A stretch of DNA of 28,183 nt from a virus, in IMG/VR virus record IMGVR_UViG_3300008259_000132, positions 1 to 28,183 of that record; one strand, 5' to 3'. A model generated the notes under the pieces. That model worked only from the letters and a program-made list of their open reading frames with translations, had not been told where the DNA came from and made no database searches. The position numbers were made by a program, and so were the translations under genes. Below, piece after piece: positions 1 through 7,665 of this stretch; within the stretch, counting starts at the first letter, position 1, and every line of letters starts with the position of its first letter.

Positions 1-108
1 AGTTACCCGAAGTTCCACTTGTACCTGATGTGCCTGAGTTACCCGAAGTTCCACTTGTACCTGAAGTACCAGAGTTACCCGAAGTTCCACTTGTACCTGA
101 TGTACCAC
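1..108. repeat. Three 36-bp tandem repeats coding 12-residue GTS/GNS units
   Basis: Three direct copies lie at 1-36, 37-72 and 73-108. They are nearly identical, differing only in the last dozen bases. There are no spacers. On the minus strand each copy encodes three Gly-Thr-Ser triplets and one Gly-Asn-Ser triplet. The array probably continues beyond the window. Confidence 0.9.
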
Positions 109-262
109 TCGTTCCCCCTGTGATACTTGCAGTCAAGGCAGAAAACGCGATTTGCCCCGAGGTACCTGATGTTCCCCCAGTATAGTCTGTTACTATATAT
201 AATACATCAGCGGGGGCTGCTGATAATACTATCGGTAAATCCGTAATTCTTGTTGTTGCCAT
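1..262 (-). CDS. Tail fibre/collar-like protein with GTS/GNS triplet repeats (3' part outside window)
   Basis: Partial gene: it starts with ATG at 260-262 and stays open to the window edge. I translated about 87 codons. The N-terminal part begins [17 protein letters not shown] and looks like a short globular head. After about residue 33 it turns into Gly-Thr-Ser and Gly-Asn-Ser triplets, at first interrupted by a short non-repetitive stretch and then continuous. Gly-X-Y triplets rich in Thr and Ser are common in phage fibres, where they form extended trimeric shafts, so a shaft of a tail or host-recognition fibre is the likely role. It is the last gene of the tail block and has its own leader with a TATTTATA element 4 bases before the start. 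The coding DNA is a 36-bp tandem repeat, which favours length variation by slippage. The C-terminal receptor-binding part is not visible. Fibre role is inferred from composition and position. Confidence 0.75.
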   Translation of the reverse strand, partial: MATTRITDLPIVLSAAPADVLYIVTDYTGGTSGTSGQIAFSALTASITGGTSGTSGTSGTSGNSGTSGTSGTSGNSGTSGTSGTSGN

Positions 263-266
263 AACC

Positions 267-274
267 TATAAATA
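267..274 (-). promoter_or_regulatory. TATTTATA element before the GTS fibre gene
   Basis: The minus strand reads TATTTATA, with 4 bases to the ATG at 262. It is one of six such elements in front of gene starts. It sits in the 43-base leader between the 294-aa gene and the fibre gene. Late-promoter function is inferred only. Confidence 0.4.
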
Positions 275-305
275 TTTTATTTTTTCTATTTCTTTTTTTT
301 ATTTT

Positions 306-1190
306 TTAACAGTTTGAACATATTAAACCAATTACAAATCCATCCGTTCCTATTTGCCACATTTCACATCCACCAACATCATTACTATAATACAAATTAT
401 TACCGTTGAAAGGAGTTGTTAGACCATTATCTGTATAGAAACTTACGGCTGTGGTCCAACTTGGGGATGCAGAATAAAGTGTCTGAGTCAGTGAATACGA
501 ACCAGACTGACAAATCGAATCACCACTGGAAACTAGATATGAATTTATTTCTTGTTGTAAAATCCAATTACTACCATCTTGACTTATCAACTCAATACCA
601 TCTTGAGTTATGATTGCAATTTCAAAAACTGATATTGTTGGAGTTGGTGTTGGTGTTGTGGTTGGAGTAGCTGTTTGTGTTGGAGTTTCGGTTTGAGTCG
701 GAGTTTGCGTCGTTGTCGAAGTTGGAGTTTCAGTCGGTGTTTCTGTAGGAGTTTCGGTAGGAGTCTCAGAAGGTGTATATGTTGGTGTTTGCGTTGGTGT
801 ACTTGTAAATGTAGGAGTTGGCGTTGGTGTTTCGCTTCCTGATGGCGTAATCGAAGGTGTGGGAGTGTTTGTCGGAGTTTCAGATGGGGTAGCTGTTTGT
901 GTTGGAGTTACATTAGGTGTTGGAGTGAAACTAGGTGTTGGTGTAGGAGTAGGTGTAATACAAGGACCCAATTGCACAACAACCCCATTTATCATTTGAG
1001 TTCTTGTCTGAGCAGAATACACTGGTGTTGAACCTGTTGTATCTACGTAAACATCAAAGGGACCTAACGCATTTGTATTCGGAGTAATCCGTACAATATA
1101 GTTATTACAGGTATCCGCCGAGATTTGTTGTTCTATTAAATTATCACAACCTGGCGCAGTATTGACAACTATAATGGATTGAAGGGGCAT
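306..1190 (-). CDS. Tail-associated protein with Pro/Thr-rich stalk (294 aa)
   Basis: No family recognised. Three parts are visible. An N-terminal domain (residues 1-77) contains three cysteines and short beta-like segments. A low-complexity stalk (about 78-186) is built almost only of Pro and Thr with some Ser and Glu, in TPTPTP and ETPT runs. A C-terminal domain (about 187-294) has a Cys at its middle and ends in CSNC. Pro/Thr stalks of this kind are extended linkers in surface and fibre proteins, here separating two small globular domains. There is no signal peptide or membrane segment. It lies between the 110-aa Cys-rich protein and the GTS fibre gene and has a leader of 90 bases with a TATTTATT element. 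A role in host contact or fibre attachment is inferred from composition and place. Confidence 0.75.
   Translation of the reverse strand: MPLQSIIVVNTAPGCDNLIEQQISADTCNNYIVRITPNTNALGPFDVYVDTTGSTPVYSAQTRTQMINGVVVQLGPCITPTPTPTPSFTPTPNVTPTQTATPSETPTNTPTPSITPSGSETPTPTPTFTSTPTQTPTYTPSETPTETPTETPTETPTSTTTQTPTQTETPTQTATPTTTPTPTPTISVFEIAIITQDGIELISQDGSNWILQQEINSYLVSSGDSICQSGSYSLTQTLYSASPSWTTAVSFYTDNGLTTPFNGNNLYYSNDVGGCEMWQIGTDGFVIGLICSNC
636..957 (-). repeat. Low-complexity Pro/Thr-coding tract
   Basis: About 320 bases made of degenerate repeats coding Thr-Pro, Ser-Pro-like and Glu-Thr-Pro units, read on the minus strand. It corresponds to the stalk of the 294-aa protein. Synonymous codons vary between units, which suggests selection on the protein rather than a recent DNA expansion, except around 735-775, where nearly identical GETPT-type units occur. 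Confidence 0.75.
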
Positions 1191-1201
1191 TAATTTTTAA
1201 T

Positions 1202-1209
1202 AATAAATA
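1202..1209 (-). promoter_or_regulatory. TATTTATT element before the Pro/Thr-stalk gene
   Basis: The minus strand reads TATTTATT and is followed by 11 bases and the ATG at 1190. It sits in the 90-base gap 1191-1280. I see no clear terminator hairpin in the rest of this gap. The function is inferred from recurrence at other late gene starts. Confidence 0.4.
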
Positions 1210-1280
1210 CCAATTCAAATCCTTTTTATGAAAATAAATGAAAAAAATTTGGATTATATTTCCATTACCATTGCACAGTT

Positions 1281-1613
1281 TTATTCTGTAGAGTAAATGT
1301 CAAAAGCACAAGAGGTTTCTTGGATGGAAATATTTACAATACAATCTACTAGGTCAACCGTGATGTTAAAAGCACAACCAAAAACACAATCTAAAATTTT
1401 AAATACAGAACAACCACTCGAATCAACCAAAGTCAACATTATTTGTGGGGCTGTTTGGAAAATTGATGGGATAGTAGAGTTATAATCAACAGTTGGTGGG
1501 ACAGTAGAATTGATAGTACCGAGCAGTGTTTGATAATTTCCATATACATCGGAAATAAAGACACTAACGGGGTAGGTTGCTCCAGTAATCGAATCAATTC
1601 TTACTTGTACCAT
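1281..1613 (-). CDS. Small Cys-rich protein of the fibre cassette (110 aa)
   Basis: Not recognised. It starts one base after the stop of the SprB-repeat gene (TGA, then C, then ATG), so it is probably translationally coupled to it. The first half looks like a small beta-rich domain that ends in the phrase LVDSSGC. That phrase echoes the VVDSSGC end of SprB-type repeats in the neighbour. The second half is unusual: four further cysteines, alternating with short hydrophobic stretches such as CAFNITVDLVDC. There is no signal peptide, so disulphides would have to form on the released virion. A fibre accessory or capping subunit that works with the upstream repeat protein is plausible, but this rests only on coupling and resemblance. 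Confidence 0.65.
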   Translation of the reverse strand: MVQVRIDSITGATYPVSVFISDVYGNYQTLLGTINSTVPPTVDYNSTIPSIFQTAPQIMLTLVDSSGCSVFKILDCVFGCAFNITVDLVDCIVNISIQETSCAFDIYSTE

Positions 1614-1614
1614 G

Positions 1615-3753
1615 TCAACAACTTATATCATATTCGATAGCAATATCGAAGTTTATTATTTGGTTATCCAAAAAGGTGTTTGCGGCATTTTTTTGTATTG
1701 TAATCTGATTATTCACTGTATCTACAATTACATTTGATACACCTGGAACTGATTGTAACAAAGAAGTTATCGAATCTATCCAAACATTGTCTGAAGGAAC
1801 ATCCACAAGAGTCTTACTTGTATAAAAAGAAGTCGATGCACTCAGACCCACAGGTTCAACATTTACAATTGCAAAAAATTCTGCCGAATTTAAAATACAG
1901 TTCGGGTCACCGTCAGTCAAATCAACAAAACCATCGTTCAACATCTGTAATAATCCCAAATTTACTTCAGCAGTGATTGGCATTTCTTGGTCCCCAATCA
2001 AAAATTCATAATATCCGCTCTTTTGACCCAAACAGGATATCTCTGTCGATTGTGAATAATAACATCCAACCGAATCACTAATTGTAAGACTATATGTACC
2101 ACCTGTCAAACCATTTACAGTTATAGATTGAGGATTCCCTGGTATATTATCTGACCAATTGAAGGTAAATGGCGGGGTACCTGATGATATAAATGCTGTA
2201 ATTACACCATCTGAACCATTACCACAACTTTCACTATAAAGACTGAACTGAAGAGTGGATGATTGTGAAATGAAAACTGTAGTACCCTTTGTACATCCAC
2301 TTGAATCAACTACAGAAATAAAGTGATTACCTGATGAAAGATTTGTAACTGTTACCGCAGATTGTGAAGTATCCAAGTCAACGGCCAAACCATCAACAAA
2401 ATAATTGAAAGGTTCGGTTCCACCTGAGGTTTTGAATATCTGTATTGCGCCATTATCCTGACCACAAGTTGTACCTGTAGATGCTATGTAGACATCAAAT
2501 AAATCGTTTGCAATTATATAGACATCTTGTGAATAAACGCAACTACTATCATCACTTACTACCACAGTGTAATCTCCTGTCACAAGACCATAAAATGTAT
2601 AAATTGGTGAATTTAACGTTAAACTCTCGGAACTACTATCAGGTTTTATTAGGGTATAAGTGAAAGGAGGATTTCCTTGGAACAAAGATATTTGTATACT
2701 ACCGTCAGAACTTGAACAATTTGAATTTGTTGTTGTAATACTAACAGAACCTATAGATTGTGGTGAACTTATAGAAGTGCCTTCGGCTATTGTACATAAT
2801 CCCGCATCAGTAACCTGAAATTGATAAGAACCTGATGGAATATTAGATATTGTAAAATTCTGTTGATAAGAAATTCCAACATTCCCTGTTGAAGCAGAAT
2901 AATAATAAGGCGCTGTGCCTCCTGTAACATATATTGTTAAAGACCCATCGGAACTGAAACAAGTTGGGGTTACAGCACTGAAATATCCAAATCCTAAAGG
3001 CTCCACCTCTCCGACATAAACGCTCTCTGATTTTTTACAATTATTTGCATCGGTTACTTCTAAAGAATAAACTCCCGTAGTTAGACCTGTTATTGTTGTT
3101 CCTGTACCACCATTACTCCAAACATATTTGAAGGGAGCCGTACCTGTTACTCCTGTGACATATAATTTTCCTAAAGGATTCGATGTACTAGAACAATATG
3201 AATTAGGAACAACATAAAAACCAAAATCAACAGGATTGGACTTTTCAATTATAAAATCAGAAGTTCTACCTGTACAACCTCCAAAATCCACAACTTCTAT
3301 ACTATATGTAGATGAAGATAATCCCTCAAATACTGCTATGTCTTCATCAGTAGTAACTGTTTGAATAATACTATAGGATTCATCAAGCAAGTTATAAATT
3401 GTGGAGGAGTAATCTGAAGTAGAAGTTGCAGATACTGAACCATTATTGGTATTACATGTTGTTGGGAAAATTGAAACTATTGAAGCAGTGACACCGCTTG
3501 AAACAGGTATATTTACGGTGAATGAATCATTCACAGGTAAACTACTATCATTCAACCTTATTGCATATGTTCCATAACCCAAATTTGTTCTTACAGAGGT
3601 ACCTATAATCAAATATTCAACTGGAGGTAACGGGGGGTCCACCCACTCGATAGTATAAGGAGGTGTTCCACCCGATGGAGTTATACTTATTGCCCCCGAG
3701 GAAGTATGGGAACAATCACCTGTAACCCCTAATATATAATTAAATTGAGCCAC
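1615..3753 (-). CDS. Tail adhesin with seven SprB-like repeats (712 aa)
   Basis: Residues 1 to about 565 form seven tandem units of about 80 residues. Most share a pattern: a Cys near the start followed by DG-S-I, then GGTPPF-Y-W or similar, then GL-G-Y-L-V-D, then GC. Clear examples are TGTAPFKYVWSNGG with TTGVYSLEVTDANNC, and SGTPPFTFNWSDN with TGGTYSLTISDSVGC. This is the pattern of the SprB repeat known from Flavobacterium gliding adhesins and other Bacteroidota surface proteins. The last 147 residues form a separate C-terminal domain rich in Asp, Val and Ile. The start is GTG at 3751-3753, sharing one base with the TAG stop of the 989-aa gene, so translation is likely coupled. It lies at the baseplate-to-fibre transition and probably forms an extended host-contacting fibre. 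The repeat call is made by eye, but the period and motif are consistent. Confidence 0.85.
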   Translation of the reverse strand: MAQFNYILGVTGDCSHTSSGAISITPSGGTPPYTIEWVDPPLPPVEYLIIGTSVRTNLGYGTYAIRLNDSSLPVNDSFTVNIPVSSGVTASIVSIFPTTCNTNNGSVSATSTSDYSSTIYNLLDESYSIIQTVTTDEDIAVFEGLSSSTYSIEVVDFGGCTGRTSDFIIEKSNPVDFGFYVVPNSYCSSTSNPLGKLYVTGVTGTAPFKYVWSNGGTGTTITGLTTGVYSLEVTDANNCKKSESVYVGEVEPLGFGYFSAVTPTCFSSDGSLTIYVTGGTAPYYYSASTGNVGISYQQNFTISNIPSGSYQFQVTDAGLCTIAEGTSISSPQSIGSVSITTTNSNCSSSDGSIQISLFQGNPPFTYTLIKPDSSSESLTLNSPIYTFYGLVTGDYTVVVSDDSSCVYSQDVYIIANDLFDVYIASTGTTCGQDNGAIQIFKTSGGTEPFNYFVDGLAVDLDTSQSAVTVTNLSSGNHFISVVDSSGCTKGTTVFISQSSTLQFSLYSESCGNGSDGVITAFISSGTPPFTFNWSDNIPGNPQSITVNGLTGGTYSLTISDSVGCYYSQSTEISCLGQKSGYYEFLIGDQEMPITAEVNLGLLQMLNDGFVDLTDGDPNCILNSAEFFAIVNVEPVGLSASTSFYTSKTLVDVPSDNVWIDSITSLLQSVPGVSNVIVDTVNNQITIQKNAANTFLDNQIINFDIAIEYDISC

Positions 3754-6722
3754 TAACTACAATTTATTGTTAGGTTTATTCCTACATTCAGATAAAGTGT
3801 TTGATTCACAAATGCTGGATTTGATGTTGTATTAAATACAGTTAGGGTATTACCATTCAAAGTAAAGTTATACCCGTAACTATTCATTTCTGGCAAATAC
3901 AAAACAAGTGCTTGTCTCCATTCCAAATTTGACGGGTAACCATTAGAACCATAACCTGTATAGAACATTTCATTCACTATTGTTTGGTTTCCAATTTTCA
4001 AATCCACGTACCACTCAGAAACCAAAGTATCAAGCACACATTCATTCAAAGAGATTCCTTGTTCAGCTAAAACTGAATTTAATGATGATAATAATATACT
4101 ACTAAAATTAGATACAGTAGGATTTCCGTTCAACCATGGATATATAAAAATACTAACATATTGTTGAGAAACTGTACCATTAAAAATTCCTGAAGTAATC
4201 CTACATGGGTCTTTGACTTTTGGAAGAATCAAACAACCCCTTTGTCTTCTATATACCAACTTTTGTCTGTGGAGAATTGAATTTTCTAATTTTATTCCTC
4301 CATTCCAAATTGTTGTTGCAGGTACCATTTGTTCGACTAACTTCATCCAAAACGGACCTAATCCGTCCACGTAATCAATTAGTTTTTGATATGTGTAATC
4401 ATAGTTAGGAAAACCGGTCTGTTGTTCTGAAAGAACATATTTCCACCACAAGGATTGTAAATTGGGATAACCACCGGTTTTACCATCGGTTATAAATTGT
4501 CTATTCCTTGTGTTTATCATATTTTGCCAAAAAGTTTGAGCAAATTCAAAAAAAGTTTTCTTTTTAGGTTCTGGGTTGACAAAAGTCCAATCTAAACCAC
4601 CAGGGCTTGGGTATCCTACCGTCAAACCTGATTCAGGTATTGGATAATCGTATTGTACAGACTCCCTCCAAACATCAAAAAGTAATCCTTGTGCTGGATT
4701 CAGGAATATATCTACGTTTTTGACATTTAACACCAACTTTTCATTACCTACAAAATAATACGAATTGAAATTGGCATCCCTTGAAATTCTGAATAGGTCA
4801 TCATCCGCTAACCAAGACTTTTTATTATCAACAACTCTCTCTAAAGAATATCCCAAAGTCATATATGGAAAATCTCTAAACCTATCCAAATATTGTTGAC
4901 CATATGTGAATGGAACAAGTTGAGTTTGTATGTCAAAATTTTGTCCTGTAAATACTTGTCCTGTGTTTACAACTTCGTCAGGACTTCTATGGTCAGGTGT
5001 TGTTTCATACCAACCAGCACCTAATTGGAAGAAGTAGGTTTCAGTGTTTACAGGTGCCTTTGGATAACCCTCGTCGTCGACAGGATATTCCCCTCTGAAA
5101 ACATTTACACTCTCATAGGTTGATGTGGCAGTAAAGGCACTGAAAACTTGCCCTTGAAATCTATAAGTTACATTAGATAATGTTGGTAATTGATTTGTAT
5201 ACGTTCCTCCTGATATGGATGCAAATTGAGACTCAAAATTCTCCATATTGATTCTTTGGTCTGCAAGGTAAATGTGTTCATTATATTCTATTAGTGAATC
5301 AGGGGCACCTATGAGTCTGAGTAAAAATTCTATAGATTTTCTTGTACCTTTAGATTTGAAAAGATACGAAGCATTCAGAATTAAATTTCTATAGAAAGCA
5401 TAATTCAATTCCGTTGGTGTAAGTGCTTTGGCGTATCCAGGGTAGTTCGGCTCGTTTGTATTTCCAAAAATGGATTGAAGAAAATCCTCATCAGTTATGG
5501 GAGAAAAATTAGAAGACCAACCCAAAGTTTGAGCTAAGTTTACTAATAGCTGTGACGGTATATCATTACCTGGATTGTAATTTACCGAATTCATGAATGC
5601 CAATCCATCAATGAATTGTTTTATTTGGTCAAAACTCCTACCATAAATCTGCAATATTTTTTCAACTTTTTGACCAAGAGTATCAAATTCTTTGAATGCA
5701 TCTGTAACCAAAAATCTTGATATCAAATTAGTTTTATAGGAATCTAGTTCTACCGCAATATCTTGTAATTGAGTTAGGTAATTATCAAAATTCACACCCG
5801 CAATATCTAAGTTCCAATTTCCGTTCTTAGGGAATGTTACTTGAGTATATTGTGTGAAGAATTGACCTGTACTATTTTGTTGTGGTAATTGGAAGAATGC
5901 TGTATATTCTGGTTGCGTAAAACGATTCATCAAGAATTGTTCTACCGTATCAAAACTTTCAGCAAAAACTTTGTCTACTATAAAATCGTTTGGTCTTATT
6001 AAAAAGTTATCATAAACAGTGGTTGCTGTTGTACCGAATGGTGCACCAGAAACGAAGAAAGATAAAGTTCCTGTTGTAAGCGAAGTCGATGGTGTAAAAG
6101 ATACAACTTTGAAAATGTCATCATTTATGTTTATACAATAATCTAAATAAGTTCTCGTTAGATTTCTAAGATATGATGTGGTAATTTCTCTAGCTGCAAT
6201 ATTTGTATCTGCACTGAAACTATAATCAATATCAAATGGATTGATGATTCTATCTAATGTAACATCAAATGAAGTTTCATCTGCAACTGGGTCATAGACA
6301 ACGTTTATTGCTGTTGCTCCTGTTGTAAAATCCAAATTAGTGAAAACTACCTCTAAAGCTGCAGGAAAATAATTTATAATATGTGTGACCGAAACCTCGA
6401 ACCTTTTTGACAAGGAACCATATAGAGAGAAGTTCAAAACTTGTGATACATCGTAATTCGGATAAACTCTGAATTGTGATGCTAAAATTCTTCTCGATTC
6501 AAAAACATCTTCGATGTTCATACTATCGAGAGTCATAGGTTCAGAAAAAGCACCGACATTAAACTTCCTGTTTACTTTCTCTGTGACTCCCGCAGTGAAA
6601 TCAAAATTACCCAAAGTCAAACCCCCTCCGTTGACAGTCTGTAAACCAACTATATTGTCAGCGAAGGTTCCTGAACCACTACCAGGCACAGGGGGATAAA
6701 AATATTTTTTTTCTTGTGCCAT
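3753..6722 (-). CDS. Large baseplate/tail protein with tail-protein-I-like region (989 aa)
   Basis: The central part, about residues 345-495, contains LFKSKGTRKSIEFLLRLIGA, preceded by helices with an L-A-LGW segment. That layout resembles P2 gpI-type tail proteins, which form the inner wedge with gpJ/gp6 and gp25. Such proteins are counterparts of T4 gp7 in simple contractile systems. The flanking 340 and 490 residues are beta-rich and unassigned and would be phage-specific additions. Residues 71-76 read EDVFES, a motif also found near the N-terminus of the 556-aa tail protein. The ATG at 6722 overlaps the previous stop by one base (TAATG), and the TAG stop overlaps the next GTG start by one base, so this is a coupled operon. 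The assignment to the inner baseplate is moderate in confidence; the protein is certainly structural from context. Confidence 0.75.
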   Translation of the reverse strand: MAQEKKYFYPPVPGSGSGTFADNIVGLQTVNGGGLTLGNFDFTAGVTEKVNRKFNVGAFSEPMTLDSMNIEDVFESRRILASQFRVYPNYDVSQVLNFSLYGSLSKRFEVSVTHIINYFPAALEVVFTNLDFTTGATAINVVYDPVADETSFDVTLDRIINPFDIDYSFSADTNIAAREITTSYLRNLTRTYLDYCININDDIFKVVSFTPSTSLTTGTLSFFVSGAPFGTTATTVYDNFLIRPNDFIVDKVFAESFDTVEQFLMNRFTQPEYTAFFQLPQQNSTGQFFTQYTQVTFPKNGNWNLDIAGVNFDNYLTQLQDIAVELDSYKTNLISRFLVTDAFKEFDTLGQKVEKILQIYGRSFDQIKQFIDGLAFMNSVNYNPGNDIPSQLLVNLAQTLGWSSNFSPITDEDFLQSIFGNTNEPNYPGYAKALTPTELNYAFYRNLILNASYLFKSKGTRKSIEFLLRLIGAPDSLIEYNEHIYLADQRINMENFESQFASISGGTYTNQLPTLSNVTYRFQGQVFSAFTATSTYESVNVFRGEYPVDDEGYPKAPVNTETYFFQLGAGWYETTPDHRSPDEVVNTGQVFTGQNFDIQTQLVPFTYGQQYLDRFRDFPYMTLGYSLERVVDNKKSWLADDDLFRISRDANFNSYYFVGNEKLVLNVKNVDIFLNPAQGLLFDVWRESVQYDYPIPESGLTVGYPSPGGLDWTFVNPEPKKKTFFEFAQTFWQNMINTRNRQFITDGKTGGYPNLQSLWWKYVLSEQQTGFPNYDYTYQKLIDYVDGLGPFWMKLVEQMVPATTIWNGGIKLENSILHRQKLVYRRQRGCLILPKVKDPCRITSGIFNGTVSQQYVSIFIYPWLNGNPTVSNFSSILLSSLNSVLAEQGISLNECVLDTLVSEWYVDLKIGNQTIVNEMFYTGYGSNGYPSNLEWRQALVLYLPEMNSYGYNFTLNGNTLTVFNTTSNPAFVNQTLYLNVGINLTINCS

Positions 6723-7630
6723 TATGTTGTTATCGTGGTAAAGTTTTTACTAAAATCAATGTTAGTACCTCTACTTTGTTTAACCTCATACAATAGAGCA
6801 TTGAATTCATTTCTAATCTCATACAGATTGTATTGTCTGTAGATATTGTTTTGTGAATCATAGATAGTATAGATACCATCGTCAATTGACTTAGTTTGAT
6901 TACCATATAGAGCAATACCAAGACTCGATATATCATACTCAACCATTTCAATTTCTATTGTAACAGGATTGAAATAGGTATTAGAAATAATAATCCCTTG
7001 TGTTGGTTGACCTATAAAAGGTGTGGCGTTAGGGTTGTTAGTTGGTGATGATGAAGGTGAAAGTGTTAGAAACAAAAGATTTGAAGTCCCATCTACATAT
7101 CTGTATCTAATTGCTTTTTGATTTGAGTTTGTTTCGTTTGTTACAACGGGCTCACAGAAAAAACAAGACGTAACCACTCTGAAAAAATTAGGTATTTTAG
7201 AACCATCAGGATTCAAATATTCAATTCTAAATCCAACCAATCCTTGTGGGACAAATTTATTTTGATACTCGGCTGGTACATTACCCAAATCTACAACTAT
7301 CCCTTTCACTGTTGGTAAAGCACTTAAAACTCCACAATCAGTAATAATAGTTCTGATTTGAGCAGGTCTAAGATAAAGAGTATAAATTCCTAAAGCATTG
7401 AATTGTTGTGCTGGTAAGCTCAAATTATATAAACCACCTAATACCTCAACACCGGCATTACCACCTGTCTGAGTGTTATTGAAATAAGGTCTCAATATTG
7501 TTGGTGCATTTAATTTTGTAAGAGTGAAATCATCTGTGACATCTCTTGATGGCGTATACACCATCAATATTTCCACATCTTCTGGAGAAACATCACTGGG
7601 TCTTATTGTACCATATGAACCTATTGCCAT
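6722..7630 (-). CDS. Putative baseplate/tail structural protein (302 aa)
   Basis: Family not recognised. It starts MAIGSYGTIRPSDVSPEDVE, a short N-terminal segment like those of other T4-type wedge subunits, then continues as a beta-rich protein with a CFFC pair at about residues 156-159 and a Ser/Pro/Asn-rich loop at about 190-205. The C-terminal 90 residues are rich in Tyr, Ile and Asn (SIDDGIYTIYDSQNN). There is no signal peptide or membrane segment. It is the first gene of a unit 302-989-712-110 aa whose members overlap or abut. It is preceded by a 35-base leader holding a TATTTATA element 13 bases before the ATG. A structural role follows from context only. The CFFC pair could bind metal or form a disulphide. 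Confidence 0.65.
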   Translation of the reverse strand: MAIGSYGTIRPSDVSPEDVEILMVYTPSRDVTDDFTLTKLNAPTILRPYFNNTQTGGNAGVEVLGGLYNLSLPAQQFNALGIYTLYLRPAQIRTIITDCGVLSALPTVKGIVVDLGNVPAEYQNKFVPQGLVGFRIEYLNPDGSKIPNFFRVVTSCFFCEPVVTNETNSNQKAIRYRYVDGTSNLLFLTLSPSSSPTNNPNATPFIGQPTQGIIISNTYFNPVTIEIEMVEYDISSLGIALYGNQTKSIDDGIYTIYDSQNNIYRQYNLYEIRNEFNALLYEVKQSRGTNIDFSKNFTTITT

Positions 7631-7643
7631 AATTTAGTTTTTT

Positions 7644-7651
7644 TATAAATA
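7644..7651 (-). promoter_or_regulatory. TATTTATA element before the 302-aa gene
   Basis: The minus strand reads AATAACTATTTATA and is followed by 13 bases and the ATG at 7630. Thirteen consecutive bases of it (7645-7657) are identical to 16084-16096, in front of the 1619-aa gene, with the same 13-base spacing. A late promoter or leader element is the likely meaning. Confidence 0.5.
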
Positions 7652-7665
7652 GTTATTTTTGATTT

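Noticed and set aside
1-108. 36-base repeat period resembling a CRISPR array
   Set aside because: The copies are directly adjacent without spacers, keep a reading frame and code Gly-Thr-Ser/Asn triplets.
6730-6951. A 73-codon minus-strand frame overlapping the 302-aa gene
   Set aside because: It is a shifted frame within a supported coding region, Met/Leu-rich and without features of its own.
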